From Macrocystis pyrifera (Eukaryota; Sar; Phaeophyceae; Laminariales; Laminariaceae), in contig JASSKH010000026.1 in assembly GCA_031763025.1 (NCBI GenBank), forward strand, positions 7,676,408-7,740,407: a stretch of 64,000 bases of DNA. The letters run 5' to 3'. A program made the translations under genes and the position numbers. Below the pieces are notes generated by a model. It worked only from the letters and a program-made list of their open reading frames with translations, was not told the origin of the DNA and did no database searches. Positions 33,363-44,596 of this stretch are shown piece after piece. Within the stretch, counting starts at the first letter, position 1; each line of letters begins with the position of its first letter.

Positions 33363-34811
33363 TAGTATTATAAAAAGGTTTTTACATCCGTACGATCGCA
33401 CATTATTCATGCTGACTGCAAAGTATGTTGTCTTCTTTCATATTCTATAATATGCAGCAGTATCTTCAGCATACCGAGCGGTATCACACAGCCTCAGTTT
33501 ACTCTTGGCAGGTACCCCGTATAATTCTGTCCACTACGGCGAGGAAGGGAGCAATGAGATAATTACTGCTGTGCATGAGCTTCGTACGATACTATTATTG
33601 TTGTACTTCTCCGTCCATGACCAAAGATTCGATTGAAGCATTATTATCTGCTGTACATTACGTTAATAATGTCCGCACAGAAACACAAAGATTATACCAT
33701 GGTATTTATTAGGGTTCGACCTTCTATATGCCCTGAAAGAGTTTCGTTGGTTTTGATATGGTTGGCCTATTCTTTTCATCTAAAGGCCCACGTGGTCCAG
33801 TGTATCGCTTCTGTTTTTAGCGTTGAACCATGGAGCTCGAATCTCAAGATGGATGAGGCGGGGATTCACGCAATATATAAAATAAAAAAGTGTGGAATCA
33901 ACTGCTGAGATCGCCTAACGAGTGTAGGCGCAACGAAGAACTGAAGCATTTCCGCAATAAAACCCAAGGCACAGACCACATCGGGGAGAGGAATAAAGAT
34001 CTTGCTGTGTGACACCGGATGTCTATACGTAGGAGGGATAGAGAAAAAAGGGCGAAGATAACAAATGGGATGAAAATCAATGATATATCTGTATCGTACA
34101 TACATAACTACGTACGAAAAAAAATATAAGGTACCTGGTGTGAAAAATCAGCAAACGCGTACGAAGAAACACTGCATGGTCGGTGGGCGTAGAGGGGTTT
34201 CAAGATCGGTTTGGTTTGAAGAATACACTGCCTGTTGTTAGGTCCACACCTTGGGTAAGTATCATCTGAAGATTGGGTTGTCCGAGAACGAATCTGGCCA
34301 GCAGGTAAACGCTTTAAACTCCGAGAGTGTGGGGTGGTCAAATACATACTACCAGGTATTGTAGTACGCATGTTCTGACACTATAACAATAGCTCAAAGT
34401 CCTGAAATCCCGCCCGTGGTCACTAAACAGGCTGTAAAACTAAAGTGCGTCGCGACTGGAGAAAACTAACAAGTACGAAATAGTGCCGAATCGGTAGGTG
34501 AGAGAAACGGTATTAACGACCTGTCCGATATGGTGTGTACATCCCGCATCAATTGCAAATGAATAACACCATGAACGTGTCGATGCTATTACATGTACAC
34601 CCAGCATAGAGCATAGAGCGGGCAAGAACTTTGGACATCGTGCCGAAAGGACCCCGGATCGTCGGCTTCTATCATGAGTGCTTTGCCTGCAGGAATTGCG
34701 ACTGCTCTCCCAGAACTGATGCATGCATCCTAAGCGGTGGAGTCGAGATACACTATTCAAACCAAACTGAGCAGAGAAAACCTGGCCTTCTCCGATGGTA
34801 AAAACCATTCC
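33363..34811. other. Unassigned stretch
   Basis: Mostly AT-rich with no supported gene. One TACCAGGTA at 34,350-34,358. Short frames on both strands look accidental. Confidence 0.35.
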
Positions 34812-35594
34812 CAGGACACGTTTGAGGCATGCTCGCATGAGACGGATCCGTCGGTCGATTTCGAGCGAGAGGTCAGCGATTTCGTGGATAATGTCGCCTA
34901 GGTATATGAACTAGGCCGTCTGCTTATACCTCTGGCCTGCTGCTTCGATGACGAGCGGTGATGCGAGGGTTTTCTGGTCTGGCGTTTGTAGAAGCCTTGC
35001 CTCTGTCTTCGTTTCCGACACCGAAAGGCCTGCTGCTTCGAAGACAGTCACGATGACTGTCATCATTTTCCGTTAGCCCTTCAGCCGACTTCGAGACAAT
35101 TCCTGCGTCATCGGCGTACAACATACAGCCCTTCGCACGCACGCCAACGGCTCCTGCTCCTCCGTTCCGACTACTCCAGCATCACTGAGTTGGACCAAAT
35201 CCCTTACGATGGCTTCGTCATGGCTAAAGCGTACTAGTACAACGTGTAACGCAGCAACGAAGAATACGTTGAACAGTAACGGTGATAGCACACAGCCTTG
35301 CCGCAGCCCCTGCGTGACATCAAACCGGTCCGAGTGCTCGTCATCCGTACGCACGCGGGCCCGCATGCCATTGTGGAAATTACGGATAATTCTCAGCATC
35401 TTGGTTGGTACGCCCAAACGTGTGAGTACCTCCCATAACAGCTCTCGTTCGACAGAGTCGTACGCATTCTGCAGATCGATGAAGCACAAGTACAGGGGGA
35501 TTTTCCTCCGTTGCCCAAGCTCTTGCAACCGGCGCACGACGAACAACATATCAATCGTTGATCGTGCGGGGCGGAAGCCGCACTGTTCCCCTGG
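34812..35594 (-). pseudogene. LINE reverse transcriptase fragment, copy L3
   Basis: Minus-strand frames encode the RT core of an APE-type [80 protein letters not shown], then the MLYADDAGIVSKSAEGL catalytic box in another frame and LSLEIDRRIRLMRACLKRVL. At least one frameshift lies between the SPLLFN block and YADD. Both ends are truncated, without 3' UTR. The same family as L2, L4, L5, L6 and L7. Confidence 0.85.
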
Positions 35595-36720
35595 GAGTAA
35601 TTATTAAAATGTACCAGGTATGTTCTTAGTTCTGAGAGCAACTGGAATGATTTTCCGATTGATTCTGACCTATAAACAGCGATGATAGGTTGTCATTTTA
35701 ACGTATTTCGGTATATAATGTACTGCGCTGTAGCGCGCATGCATGGACTGATGCTAATAATCGAGACTCCAGAAAAAAGAACGAGGAGTTCTTTGCTCGC
35801 ACGGGCAACACCATTGGAGAAGTGGGGAGTGACAATCGCGCCGAAAACATAGCGGAGCGCCGCGACTATCGTGCGTTGGAGCGACGCCATGACGGTGCTG
35901 CCCGAGCGCGCGACGAGGCTGTGGCCACATGTACTGCTGAGACCGAAGCCCGCCAATCGGCCGCTGATCCTACGTTTTTATATCCGATACGAAGGTTTTT
36001 CCCTACCAGTATTTTCCAAAAAAAAAAAAAAGCTTTCTTGGTCTTCCTGAACTGCTTCCAGGCTTTTGGGCTTTGTGTGGTCTATAGTGATGAAAAAAAA
36101 TGATGACGTCTGCTGTCAATTTTCTTCGTTGTAGTTCGCCGAAAAAAAAACGAAATTCATCTCGGCGAACAACGGTCAATTACTGGTACCGGCTATAAAA
36201 GGTACCTAAAGTCAGGCGCAGAGTTGGCAAGTACGCGTAGATGCGGATATTATTATTGATATGTATGTTCATCCCGAAGCAACAACCCACTCCAAGCAAT
36301 ACATCGGTAGCGCCTGCCGTTTTGCCCGCCCATCATCGGTGGTTTGAAGTCACATTGTTCGGCACATATCAGAGACAAGAAGTTGGAAGGAGGGAGAGTC
36401 GTATGCGCCGTTGATCTTTTTTCGGCTCCCGCCACGCCCACCTTCTTCGTCCCTGCCGAGCGAAAAAGACGAGACACAAATAAAAAAGCCGACAAAAAGT
36501 GTTTTAGGTTTTGCCGCGCGCCTGCCCATCCATACTACAGCAGTACGTACTACGAGGTACCTGGTAAACCGTTTTCTTCTGAGACCAGCTCGCAGTCATC
36601 ATGCCGGGAGTCGCATCATTTTCGGCGGTAGCGAATCCGCTTTTTTGTTGGGTCTCTTATTCCGCACTGGGAGCTCCTTCTACTTCTGCGACTACCACAG
36701 CAGTGACTGCTCCTACTACT
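35595..36720. other. Unassigned stretch
   Basis: Includes TACCAGGTA at 35,612-35,620 immediately after the LINE fragment, and TACCTGGTA at 36,558-36,566. No gene supported. Confidence 0.3.
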
Positions 36721-36723
36721 TCA

Positions 36724-36844
36724 GATTTCTGCTGCCGCCGCTACGGCCACCGGTGTTCAACCTGATCGTCGCATTTCTCGGGCACGAGCTGCTACAACCC
36801 AGGCCGCCTTTCGCATTGCCCCGCCTGTCTTGGTGGGCAGTAAG
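36724..36844 (+). CDS. Candidate internal exon, unrecognised
   Basis: A pyrimidine-rich acceptor (CTGCTCCTACTACTTCAG, ending 36,722-36,723) precedes an Ala/Thr-rich, C/G-third-position frame (ISAAAATATGVQPDRRISRA, then APPVLVGSK). It ends at a near-consensus donor, AAG/GTGAGT (36,844/36,845). A preceding ATG frame (36,602, MPGVASFSAVANPLF) could be an upstream exon but is in another frame. No family; splice signals are the main support. Confidence 0.3.
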
Positions 36845-37492
36845 GTGAGTCGGGGTAGGTGTTGGGGTAGGGGTTCGGAAAAGGGTGGTACGATGATGTT
36901 GCCTTGTGTATGTATCGTGTAAACAGTTGTTACGGGGTACGAGATACATGAAACCAATTGCAGTACCTAGGACAAGTAGCGGTAGCGTCGTTTTCGCACG
37001 GGTCCCGTCAAGTATTTGTTGCGCTTCTGAAAGTACAGGTACGAACGACCCCCCTCCTCCCCCAACAAGCCGAAGTGTCCGTGTTGCAAATAAATGCTAT
37101 TTGGGGGTCAGAGCAAGCTACTGTTTACCAGGTACTTTTTGCAGTTGAGTCGAGTTCACAACTGCTGTGCAGAACGAGATAATTTCCAAGGAAGATTGCT
37201 TCGCTTTGTATATGCTTGATGTACACGTACTGCGACTATGACTAGCCTAAAAACAACGTGAAGCTAGGTGGTCGGGGGGTGGGGGGGTGAATTAGCTCCG
37301 TGGTCCCCCAGCATCATGTTTTGATGTTGAATTCAATTCCTGGGTTGCGACGGTTTACTTCTTCGTGCATCCGACGAGTTTTGACCGTTCCACGATTTCT
37401 GACCGTTGACGGTTCGCGCTTCGCGTTCACGGTCTGCGGCGGCTCCTGCGGATGGCTATTTATATTTCTGCACCTTAAGGGCATAACACGTG
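36845..37492. other. Unassigned stretch
   Basis: Contains TACCAGGTA at 37,126-37,134. No gene or repeat family seen. Confidence 0.3.
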
Positions 37493-38967
37493 CGAAGGGG
37501 ATAACACGTGCGCCGGGTGTGGCGCCGCTCAACCTCGCCATGAGGGGTGGGAGTAAAAGAAGATATGGTCTTGTTGTTATTAGTCGTCGATGAGTTGTTA
37601 TTTTTGTCGTCAATGAGTTGTAGTATACCGGCGTCCCCGGTGGCTTGGTAGGTGGTCCGCGAGCCTATCAAGATCAGTTTCGTGAGTTCGAGTCTCACCG
37701 AGTGCATGCTCGTAGGGACTTTTTCTTGCATAAAATTGATTAGCGGAAAGCGCGAGAGCGTGAGTTAGCTGTACATACGATGAAAATCGACGAGCAGTGG
37801 GAATGCTGAACCCTATGCGCGAAAACAACTAAAGGCACGTACCGGGGGGGGAGAAGGGACGACACCTGTGACCACGGCTTGTCCAGTAGATCGTCGAGGG
37901 TAAAACCTCCTACGAGTGGGCTGGAAAGTAAAAGTGATGAAAAAAAAAAATGAAAAAAAAGTTGAATAGTGGCAGTGATTGAGTTGTAAGGTCAAGGGGG
38001 CTCTCGTCTCTCTTCCCCGTGACCCTAAACAACCATCCAAATATATAATTTTTGCAACTCATTCGGGAAAACAGAAAACCCGTCGCATATGCCCCTTTGG
38101 ACAATTTGCAGCTACACAAATGACACCAATCAATCAGAATACATCAGACATTTGCGCGACTGTGAACAACTGCTATGTTCTTACAGTCCCCATTCGCAGC
38201 ACACTGTCATGATCATAGTGTCAATGCCGTACTACTGTAGGTCTACAATCATCCAACACATAGGTTCTGTCGTCGTGGCACTACCATTAGTTAGTATCGT
38301 ACCACCAGTTCAAGCACAGATATCCCAAAATCCATAAAACACCTGCCTTCCTGCTAAGCAATTACGAAACTCATCCAGAATCCCAAAACTCAAATTCCAT
38401 GCAAATTTCCAAACCATACTGCTGTACTGTACTTCCTATGCGTAAGTATCAACAACCGTAACTACGGACCTCTGTCCGCGATATTCAAACGGTCATCAGT
38501 TCAAAAACTACTACACACGCACAACCAAACACTCAACTGCCGTAACTACGGACATCTGTCCGCGATAACCAAACGGTCATCAATTGAAAACCTAGCACAC
38601 ACGCACAACCGCCTCCCGGCTGTGTACACATCGCCCTGTGATTTAAAAAAACTCACTAGAATCCAAAATATCCTACTCCTCGAGGTCAGTATATTCAATA
38701 AAATTCATAATATCTTACTCCTCGAAGTCAGTACAATACCACCCGAATCTCCCGACGGTCCGAAGCTATGTCTTCCTTGGGAACCAACCACTAAAAATAC
38801 TCATTGCATACCACTGAAAAATTAAAACAGTAATGAACAACGCATAGGTATGCGTACGGGCGTAGTACCATACTCATAACTCCTCCCTACGTACGTGACC
38901 GTACATTATACAGAGACATCGAAAACAGTATTAATTACCCAAACGCTGCATAACGAAGGGGGGAGGG
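37493..38967 (+). repeat. Dispersed repeat R2, copy a (with SINE insertion)
   Basis: Starts near GGGATAACACGTGCGCCGGG and GCCGCTCAACCTCGCCATGAG. Interrupted by S1 copy c (37,628-37,960), it continues with GATTGAGTTGTAAGGTCAAG, CTTCCCCGTGACCCTA and a long non-coding body, and ends in a G-rich tract (38,957-38,967). Excluding the SINE it is about 1.14 kb. It contains a doubled unit of about 78 bp (38,453-38,610) with the palindrome CCGTAACTACGG and GGACCTCTGTCC. Other copies: 60,472-61,521 and, in reverse, 63,049-64,000. Confidence 0.75.
37628..37960 (+). mobile_element. S1 SINE, full-length (copy c) inside R2
   Basis: Plus-strand copy with the tRNA-like head (GGCGTCCCCGGTGGCTTGGT, B-box GAGTTCGAGTCTCACC), the full body, and the tail AAAAGTGATGA followed by A runs. 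Comparison with R2 b and the 405-bp array shows that R2 was split between GAGTTGTAGT and GATTGAGTTG. A clear target duplication was not identified. Confidence 0.85.
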
Positions 38968-39040
38968 GGTTACAAAACAATCAAGTTGCTTCCAACTAGA
39001 TCGGCCAACTATAAATCACCCAGCTTCAAACATGAAAACC
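38956..39040 (+). repeat. Short repeat adjoining G tracts
   Basis: GGGTTACAAAACAATCAAGT, TGCTTCCAACTAG, GGCCAACTATA, AATCACCCAGCTTC. The same sequence follows a G tract at 62,614-62,690. The right boundary is uncertain. Confidence 0.6.
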
Positions 39041-39346
39041 CGATACCCAGTAAACGAAAACAAAGTCATGGGTCGAGACTCTTAAGTATGTCCGTACTTG
39101 CACACGTGCATCATCTCCCCACCCTTGCTACTAATCTGAGACGGATGCATTCGCCGCGACCTTCGTTCTCCCATCTGATCTCCGGCCGCGGCTCAGGTCA
39201 CCTTGTCCGCCTGGGTAATAGCACTGTCGCTCCCGAAGGATTGAACTCAACGAAAGCATGGGGCAGATACCGTAGGGATACGTGAAAGCCTCATACACTC
39301 GTTTTTTTGCTGATCGAGTTTAACAATTGGAAGATATCTGGTAATT

Positions 39347-39635
39347 TTCGAGTATATGCTGAGAATTATCCGTAATTTCCACGATGGCATTCGGGCTCGC
39401 GTGCGTACGGATGACGGCGAGCACTCGGAATGGTTTGATGTCACGCAGGGGTTGCGGCAAGGCTGTGTGCTATCACCGTTACTCTTAAAGTATGCGTTGC
39501 TGCTGCGTTACACGTCGTACTAGCACGCTTTAGCCATGACAAAGCCATCGTAAGGGATATATGGTCCAACTCAATGATGCTGGAGTAGTCGGAACGGAAC
39601 AGCAGGAGCCGTTGGCGTGCGTGCGAAGGGCTGTA
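39347..39635 (+). pseudogene. LINE RT fragment, copy L4
   Basis: Encodes [20 protein letters not shown], then [19 protein letters not shown], and frames resembling the equivalent of 35,100-35,400 in L3. It abuts the 3' terminus of LINE copy L5 in opposite orientation at about 39,636, so a junction of two unrelated insertions or an inversion breakpoint is present. Confidence 0.75.
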
Positions 39636-40495
39636 TTGTTGTTTTCTTCACATTAAACCGTTCTTTCTACTCGTCGACATCCAGCACAACCAGTGTCCGT
39701 GCCGATTCTTCAATCCTAGAGAGATACGATTTCTGTGGTCACAAAGCTACGCCACAGAGATACTATTAATACGTTGCCACGTATGCAATGCAATGCCATG
39801 TGATCATACTGCGTAGGACAGGCACGACATACACATTCCATGCCCTAGAGAAACGAAGCGAAACAAAAAGAGAAAAAACAAACACGAAGAAGAAAATTGT
39901 CGAAAGAGAAGAAGAAACAAGAAAAAAAAATATATATATACATGGTATATATATAACAACAAACCATCGTGCGCCGAGGGGATGTGGCAGACACTTGAAA
40001 AAAAACGAACTGGAAAAAAAAAGGAAAAAAAGAAGAAAACACCACTAGTCGTCAACAGAGTGAGACTAAAAACCAAGGGAAAATAAATGGCAAACCAAAC
40101 AAAGCACAAAGCATCCTCCAGGTAGCGGAAGCAGTTTATGGTACGAGTAGCACAGCCAGGGTCTCCCTCCTAGTCCGCCTGGTACCTTGCCTCCCAGTCT
40201 GCCGCTTCCGTTCAGCGTTCGTCAACCATGCCCGGCCCCTCGGCATCCGACAATACGAAACAAGAAAAGCAGGCTCGTCAACCACCCACGCCACACGACT
40301 CCTTCAATAAGGCTTATCGATCGGAGAAAGGAAGAGCAAATGATAAATGAAATTCACATAGGGTCAGCGCAAAAAGAAGAAAAAATAATGAACTAAAAAT
40401 AAACAAAAACAAAAGGAAGACAAAGGAAGACCACGTTCGAACCAACTCCACCAGCTGGTGGTACTCGTACGAGTAGTATAGGCATGTTCTACTTC

Positions 40496-41486
40496 TTAGT
40501 CTGCCCGATACCTTGCTACCCTGTCTGCCATCTCCTTTCTACTTTCGTCCACTGCAGTTTCCCTTCTACTCCTGTTCCTTCCCCTCTCCGCAATCCCTTG
40601 GTCGGGTATTCTGCCACTCCTCTTGTTGTTCCCCCTGCCCCCATTCCCTTGGACACCACCCACGGTGGATGCGCGGCGCTGCCTACTCAGCTCAGCCTCA
40701 GCCTCGTGCCACCTCACCATGAACTGTTCGGCTGCTTCGAGGATCCCCCGGTACCACTTCCCCGCCTGTTTTGCAGCAATGGGCCACAGCGCGGTCTCAA
40801 CTCCAAACACCAAGGGGGAAAGTTCCGTTGACCCTTCGGTGGCTCGGAACTCCCTAAGGTCTTCAACTATGCATCTAGTCAAGTCTTAAACTGCCCGCCA
40901 GGTCTCGGGTTCTCCCCAGCAGCAATCGTCCCGAACATTACCCGACTGGGTAATCGGTCCTTGCTTCGCCGTGATCCCCCCCCCGCGAAGAAGAGACGCC
41001 TTTTGCGGATGGTCGTTTCGATGATCTCGCAACGTGTCATCTTGAGGGCCTTCGCGTACGAGAGGGTGGTATGGTCAGTACGAAGTCGGCGCTGGAAACC
41101 AATGACTCGCAACAGGACTTGGTGGTGAGCCGTTCGAAGCTTGGCAAAGTGTTCCGCTCTGAGGCTCCACGTCACAGGGTCTCAATCACCTCGGCCTTCA
41201 GCATTGGGACTTTCAGGCTAAGGGGGGCGGTCGTCCTATCATACCTATCCGGGCCGAACCGTTTGAGGCATGCTCGCATGAGACGGATCCGTCGGTCGAT
41301 CTCGAGCGAGAGGTCAGCGTTTTCGTGGATAATGCCGCCTAGATATAAGAACTGGGCCGTCTGCTTATACCTCTGGCCTGCTGCTTCGATGACGATCGGT
41401 GGTGCGAGGGTTTTCTGGTCTGGCGTTTGTAGAAGCATTGTCTCTGTATTCTTTTCCGACACCGTGAGACCTACTGCTTCGAACAA
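40496..41486 (-). pseudogene. LINE RT tail and C-terminal domain (L5)
   Basis: Begins just downstream of the YADD region (FEAVGLTVSEKNTETMLLQT) and continues with YLGGIIHENADLSLEIDRR and TWSLRAEHFAKLRTAHHQVL. Next are QRRLRTDHTTLSYAKALKMT, MFGTIAAGENPRPGGQFKT and a final segment ending MADRVARYRAD. A stop after PMLKAEVIETL and another after GGQFKT break the frame. Same segments as L6 at roughly high identity. Confidence 0.8.
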
Positions 41487-41701
41487 AGCTGATTGAGAGT
41501 GGAGATGACCCTCGCGACTACTCGTTCACGACACTTTTCATCGGACATAAAAAGCTGCCTGTCGAACTCTCGGCGTTTTGTCGGTGTACGTATTTGTCTG
41601 TTGGACGCAAAGTGACCACTGAGTCGGACATTGATATACAAGATGTTTTGGTCTCAGTTAGCCGTACCTGGGGCAGGAGGCTGCGGGACGACTTTAACAT
41701 C

Positions 41702-42647
41702 TTATTCTCTAGGTCGATGGGCTTGACGGGTTAGGATGTCATTCGGGCTGGTGCCGTTGTGTGTATGCGAAATCCCACCCTTGCGCGTGCTGCAAAACGT
41801 GTTTGTGAGAGCTAACTTGCAATTAGTGGCGAACGACAGGAGTCGTTTGCCATTATCGCTACGAACATCACGTCCATATGCTTTAAGCACTCTACTTTCA
41901 TCATCACCACACCCTTCCATCCTCTGTCCAGTTCGCGCGTTGGCATCCATCAGTACAAACACTCTTTCGTCGGGATCGTTTCCACCAAGTCCTCCAGCTT
42001 CTGCCAGAAACTACGTTTCAGTTCGACGTCCTTGGTACAATCAGTTGGAGCATACGCAACCACGAAAGTAACCGCCTCGCACTTACGAAAGTAACCGCCT
42101 CGCATTTGCTAGCCAGCTCTAAGCGCATAGACATAAGCCGCTCGTCAATGAACTGATGAGTGTACACAGCCTTACTGCACAACGATTCCTTTACAGCAAG
42201 ACCTACTCCGTACAGCCCTCGCCTGGCAGCTGTTGTTTCCTTACCTGAACAAAAAACGCGATACCCTGCCGCACGGAACATCGTGCTGCCGGACCTCCTA
42301 GTTTCCTGCAGGCCAATGAAGTCACAGCCGAGTTGCCGTCCCTTTGCCAGTACACGCTCGTCATGTCCGTACCCGTTCTTCCCCTTTCCATCCGGGGTGC
42401 GCACATTGTAGGTCGCTACCGCGACCAGTGCCTCCTTCTGCCTCTTACGAGCCTCGCGTGCTGCTTTCTTTGCCAGCCGACGTGAGGCTCGTCCCCGCCT
42501 CCTTTTTTTCTTCTCTTTTTTCTTCTCTATGGTGACAGTGGCTCTCCGTTTCGTAGCCCGGTACGCGCCTTGGTTTCCGTTGGCTGGGTGCAGCCGTCCC
42601 AGCCAACGCCGACACTCCCATCCTTCCTGTCGTGCATGCATACCCAC
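41702..42647 (-). pseudogene. LINE APE-type endonuclease domain (L5)
   Basis: Endonuclease that nicks target DNA for target-primed reverse transcription. After a basic segment come VAVATYNVRTPDGKGKNGYG (first Asn), CDFIGLQETRRSG (Glu), VGLAVKESL, VAYAPTDCTKDVELKRSFW, LMDANARTGQRMEGCGD (Asp/Asn) and KGGISHTHNGTSPNDIL. A 24-bp local duplication near 42,062-42,110 (ACGAAAGTAACCGCCTCGCA twice) and at least one frameshift interrupt the frame between TFV and VAYAPT. The domain is about 300 codons, near the usual length. Confidence 0.85.
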
Positions 42648-42721
42648 GCTGTGGCCAGCCTATCCGCTCCCTCGACTGCCCATGTAGCGCTCTCTGATGT
42701 GGTGGTGTACCCGTTCCGCAT

Positions 42722-42936
42722 GAGGGATGAACTCCTTGGCGTCGGGGTTAAGAAGACAAAAACATCACCACCACCCCACGTGATCCTTAAAGCGACCAGG
42801 CCACAGCCGGACCGCCCAAGGCACCCTCTCTACCCAGCCCGAAGCTCGATGTTCGTGTGACTGTCGTTAGACCGTTTCAAGTCCTGCCGGACTTCGTCGG
42901 CCCACCCCAAGGACGGGACAGGCCGAAGAGTACGCA
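42722..42936. other. Spacer between divergent LINE copies
   Basis: Between the 5' end of L5 and the first recognisable RT block of L6. It may be 5' sequence of either LINE; no match elsewhere in the window was found. Confidence 0.4.
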
Positions 42937-43642
42937 GGTATGGAGCATGTTGTACGCCGATGACGCAGGAATTGTCTCGAAGTCGGCTGAAGGGCTCGCG
43001 AAAATGATGACAGTCATCGTGACTGTCTTCGAAGCAGCAGGCCTCACGGTGTCGGAAAATAATACAGAGACAATGCTTCTACAAACGCCAGACCAGAAAA
43101 CCCTCGCGTCACCGCTCGTTGTCGGATCAGCAGGCCTGAGGTATAAGCAGACGGCCCGGTTCATATATCTAGGCGGCATCATCCACGAAAACGCTGACCT
43201 CTCGCTCGAAATCGACCGACGCATCCGTCTCATGCGATCATGCCTCAAACGGTTCGGCCCGGAGCTGTATGATAGGACGACCGCCCCGCTTAGCCTGAAA
43301 GTCCGAATGCTGAAGGCCGAGGTGATTGAGACCCTGCTCTACGGGTGTGTGACGTGGAGCCTCAGAGCGGAGTACTTCGCCAAGCTTCGAACGGCTCACC
43401 AAGTCCTGTTGCGAGTCATTGGCTTCCAGCGCCGACTTCGTACTGACCATACCACCCTCTCGCACGCGAAGGCCCTCAAGATGACACGTTGCGAGATCAT
43501 CGAAATGACCATCCGCAAAAGGCGTCTCGTCGTCGCGGGGGGGGCGGTACGGCAAAGCAAGGATCGATTACCCAGTTGGGTAATGTTCGGGACGATTGCT
43601 GCTGGGGAGAACCCGAGACCTGGCGGGCAGTTTAAGACTTGA
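42857..43642 (+). CDS. LINE RT tail and C-terminal domain (L6), longest intact frame of the family
   Basis: 261 codons open. It holds YADDAGIVSKSAEGLAKMMT (RT catalytic box), FEAAGLTVSENNTETMLLQT, YLGGIIHENADLSLEIDRRI, LYGCVTWSLRAEYFAKLRTA, IGFQRRLRTDHTTLSHAKAL, TIRKRRLVVAGGAVRQSKD and MFGTIAAGENPRPGGQFKT. The stop after GGQFKT recurs in L5, while similarity continues beyond it (IVEDLREFRATEGSTELSP) to about 44,021 in a shifted frame. The RT fingers and the endonuclease are absent, so it is not a functional element alone. Not a host gene. Confidence 0.8.
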   Translation: MTVVRPFQVLPDFVGPPQGRDRPKSTQVWSMLYADDAGIVSKSAEGLAKMMTVIVTVFEAAGLTVSENNTETMLLQTPDQKTLASPLVVGSAGLRYKQTARFIYLGGIIHENADLSLEIDRRIRLMRSCLKRFGPELYDRTTAPLSLKVRMLKAEVIETLLYGCVTWSLRAEYFAKLRTAHQVLLRVIGFQRRLRTDHTTLSHAKALKMTRCEIIEMTIRKRRLVVAGGAVRQSKDRLPSWVMFGTIAAGENPRPGGQFKT

Positions 43643-44596
43643 CATAGATGCATAGTCGAAGACCTTAGGGAGTTCCGAGCCACCGAAGGGTCAACGGAAC
43701 TCTCCCCCTTGGTGTTTGGAGTTGAGACCGCGCTGTGGCCCATTGCTGCAAAACAGGCGGGGAAGTGGTACCGGGGGATCCTCGAAGCAGCCGAACGGTT
43801 CATGGTGAGGTGGCACGAGGCTGAGGCTGAGCCGAGTAGGCAGCGCATCTGCCGTGGGTGGTGTCCAAGGGAGTGGGGGCAGGGGGAGCAACAAGAGGAG
43901 TGGCAGAAAACCCGACCAAGGGAATGCGGAGAGGGGGGGGAACAGGAGTAGAAGGGAAACTGCAGTGGACGAAAGTAGGAAGGAGATGGCAGACAGGGTA
44001 GCAAGGTACCGGACAGACTAGAAAGTAGAACATGCCTATACTGCTCGCGCCACGAACTGGTGCAGCTGGTTCGAACATGGTCTTCCTTTGTCTTGGCTGT
44101 TGTTTTTGTTTATTTGTGTTTCATTTTATTTTCTTTTTTTTGGGCTGACCCTTCTGTGATTTTCATTTCTTTTCTTTCTCCCTGCTCCTATTGATAAGCC
44201 TTATTGAAGGAGTGGTGTGGCGTGGGTGGATGACGAGCCTGCTTTTCTTGTTTCGTATTGTCTGATGCCGAGGCGCCGGGCATAGTTGACGAACGCCGAA
44301 CGGAGGCGGCAGACCGGGAGGCAAGGTACCAGGCGGACTAGGAGGGAGATCCTGGCTGTGCTACTCGTACCATAAACTGCTGCCGCCACCTGGAGGATGC
44401 TTTGTGCGTTGGTTTACCTGTTTTTTTCCCTTGGTTCTTAGTCTTACTCTGTTGACTACAGTAGGGGTGTTTTTCTTCTTCCTTTTTCCCTGTTCGTTCT
44501 TTCAAGTGTCTGCCAGATCCCCTTTTTTACTCATCCCTTTCACTTTCCAGCCTAATTCGCAAGAGGTTTTACCCTCGACGACCTTCTGGACAAGCG

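Larger units (their letters stand above)
39637..42721 (-). mobile_element. LINE copy L5 (endonuclease, C-terminus, 3' UTR; RT core deleted)
   Basis: On the minus strand: a Lys/Arg-rich lead-in and APE endonuclease (42,647 to about 41,520), direct junction to the RT tail (FEAVGLTVSEKNTETMLLQT, from 41,486) without the RT core, the C-terminal region to a stop at 40,496, then the whole 3' UTR with a pyrimidine tract (39,840-40,050) and the terminal block to 39,637. About 1.3-1.6 kb of RT is therefore missing. It lies head to head with L6. Confidence 0.85.
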
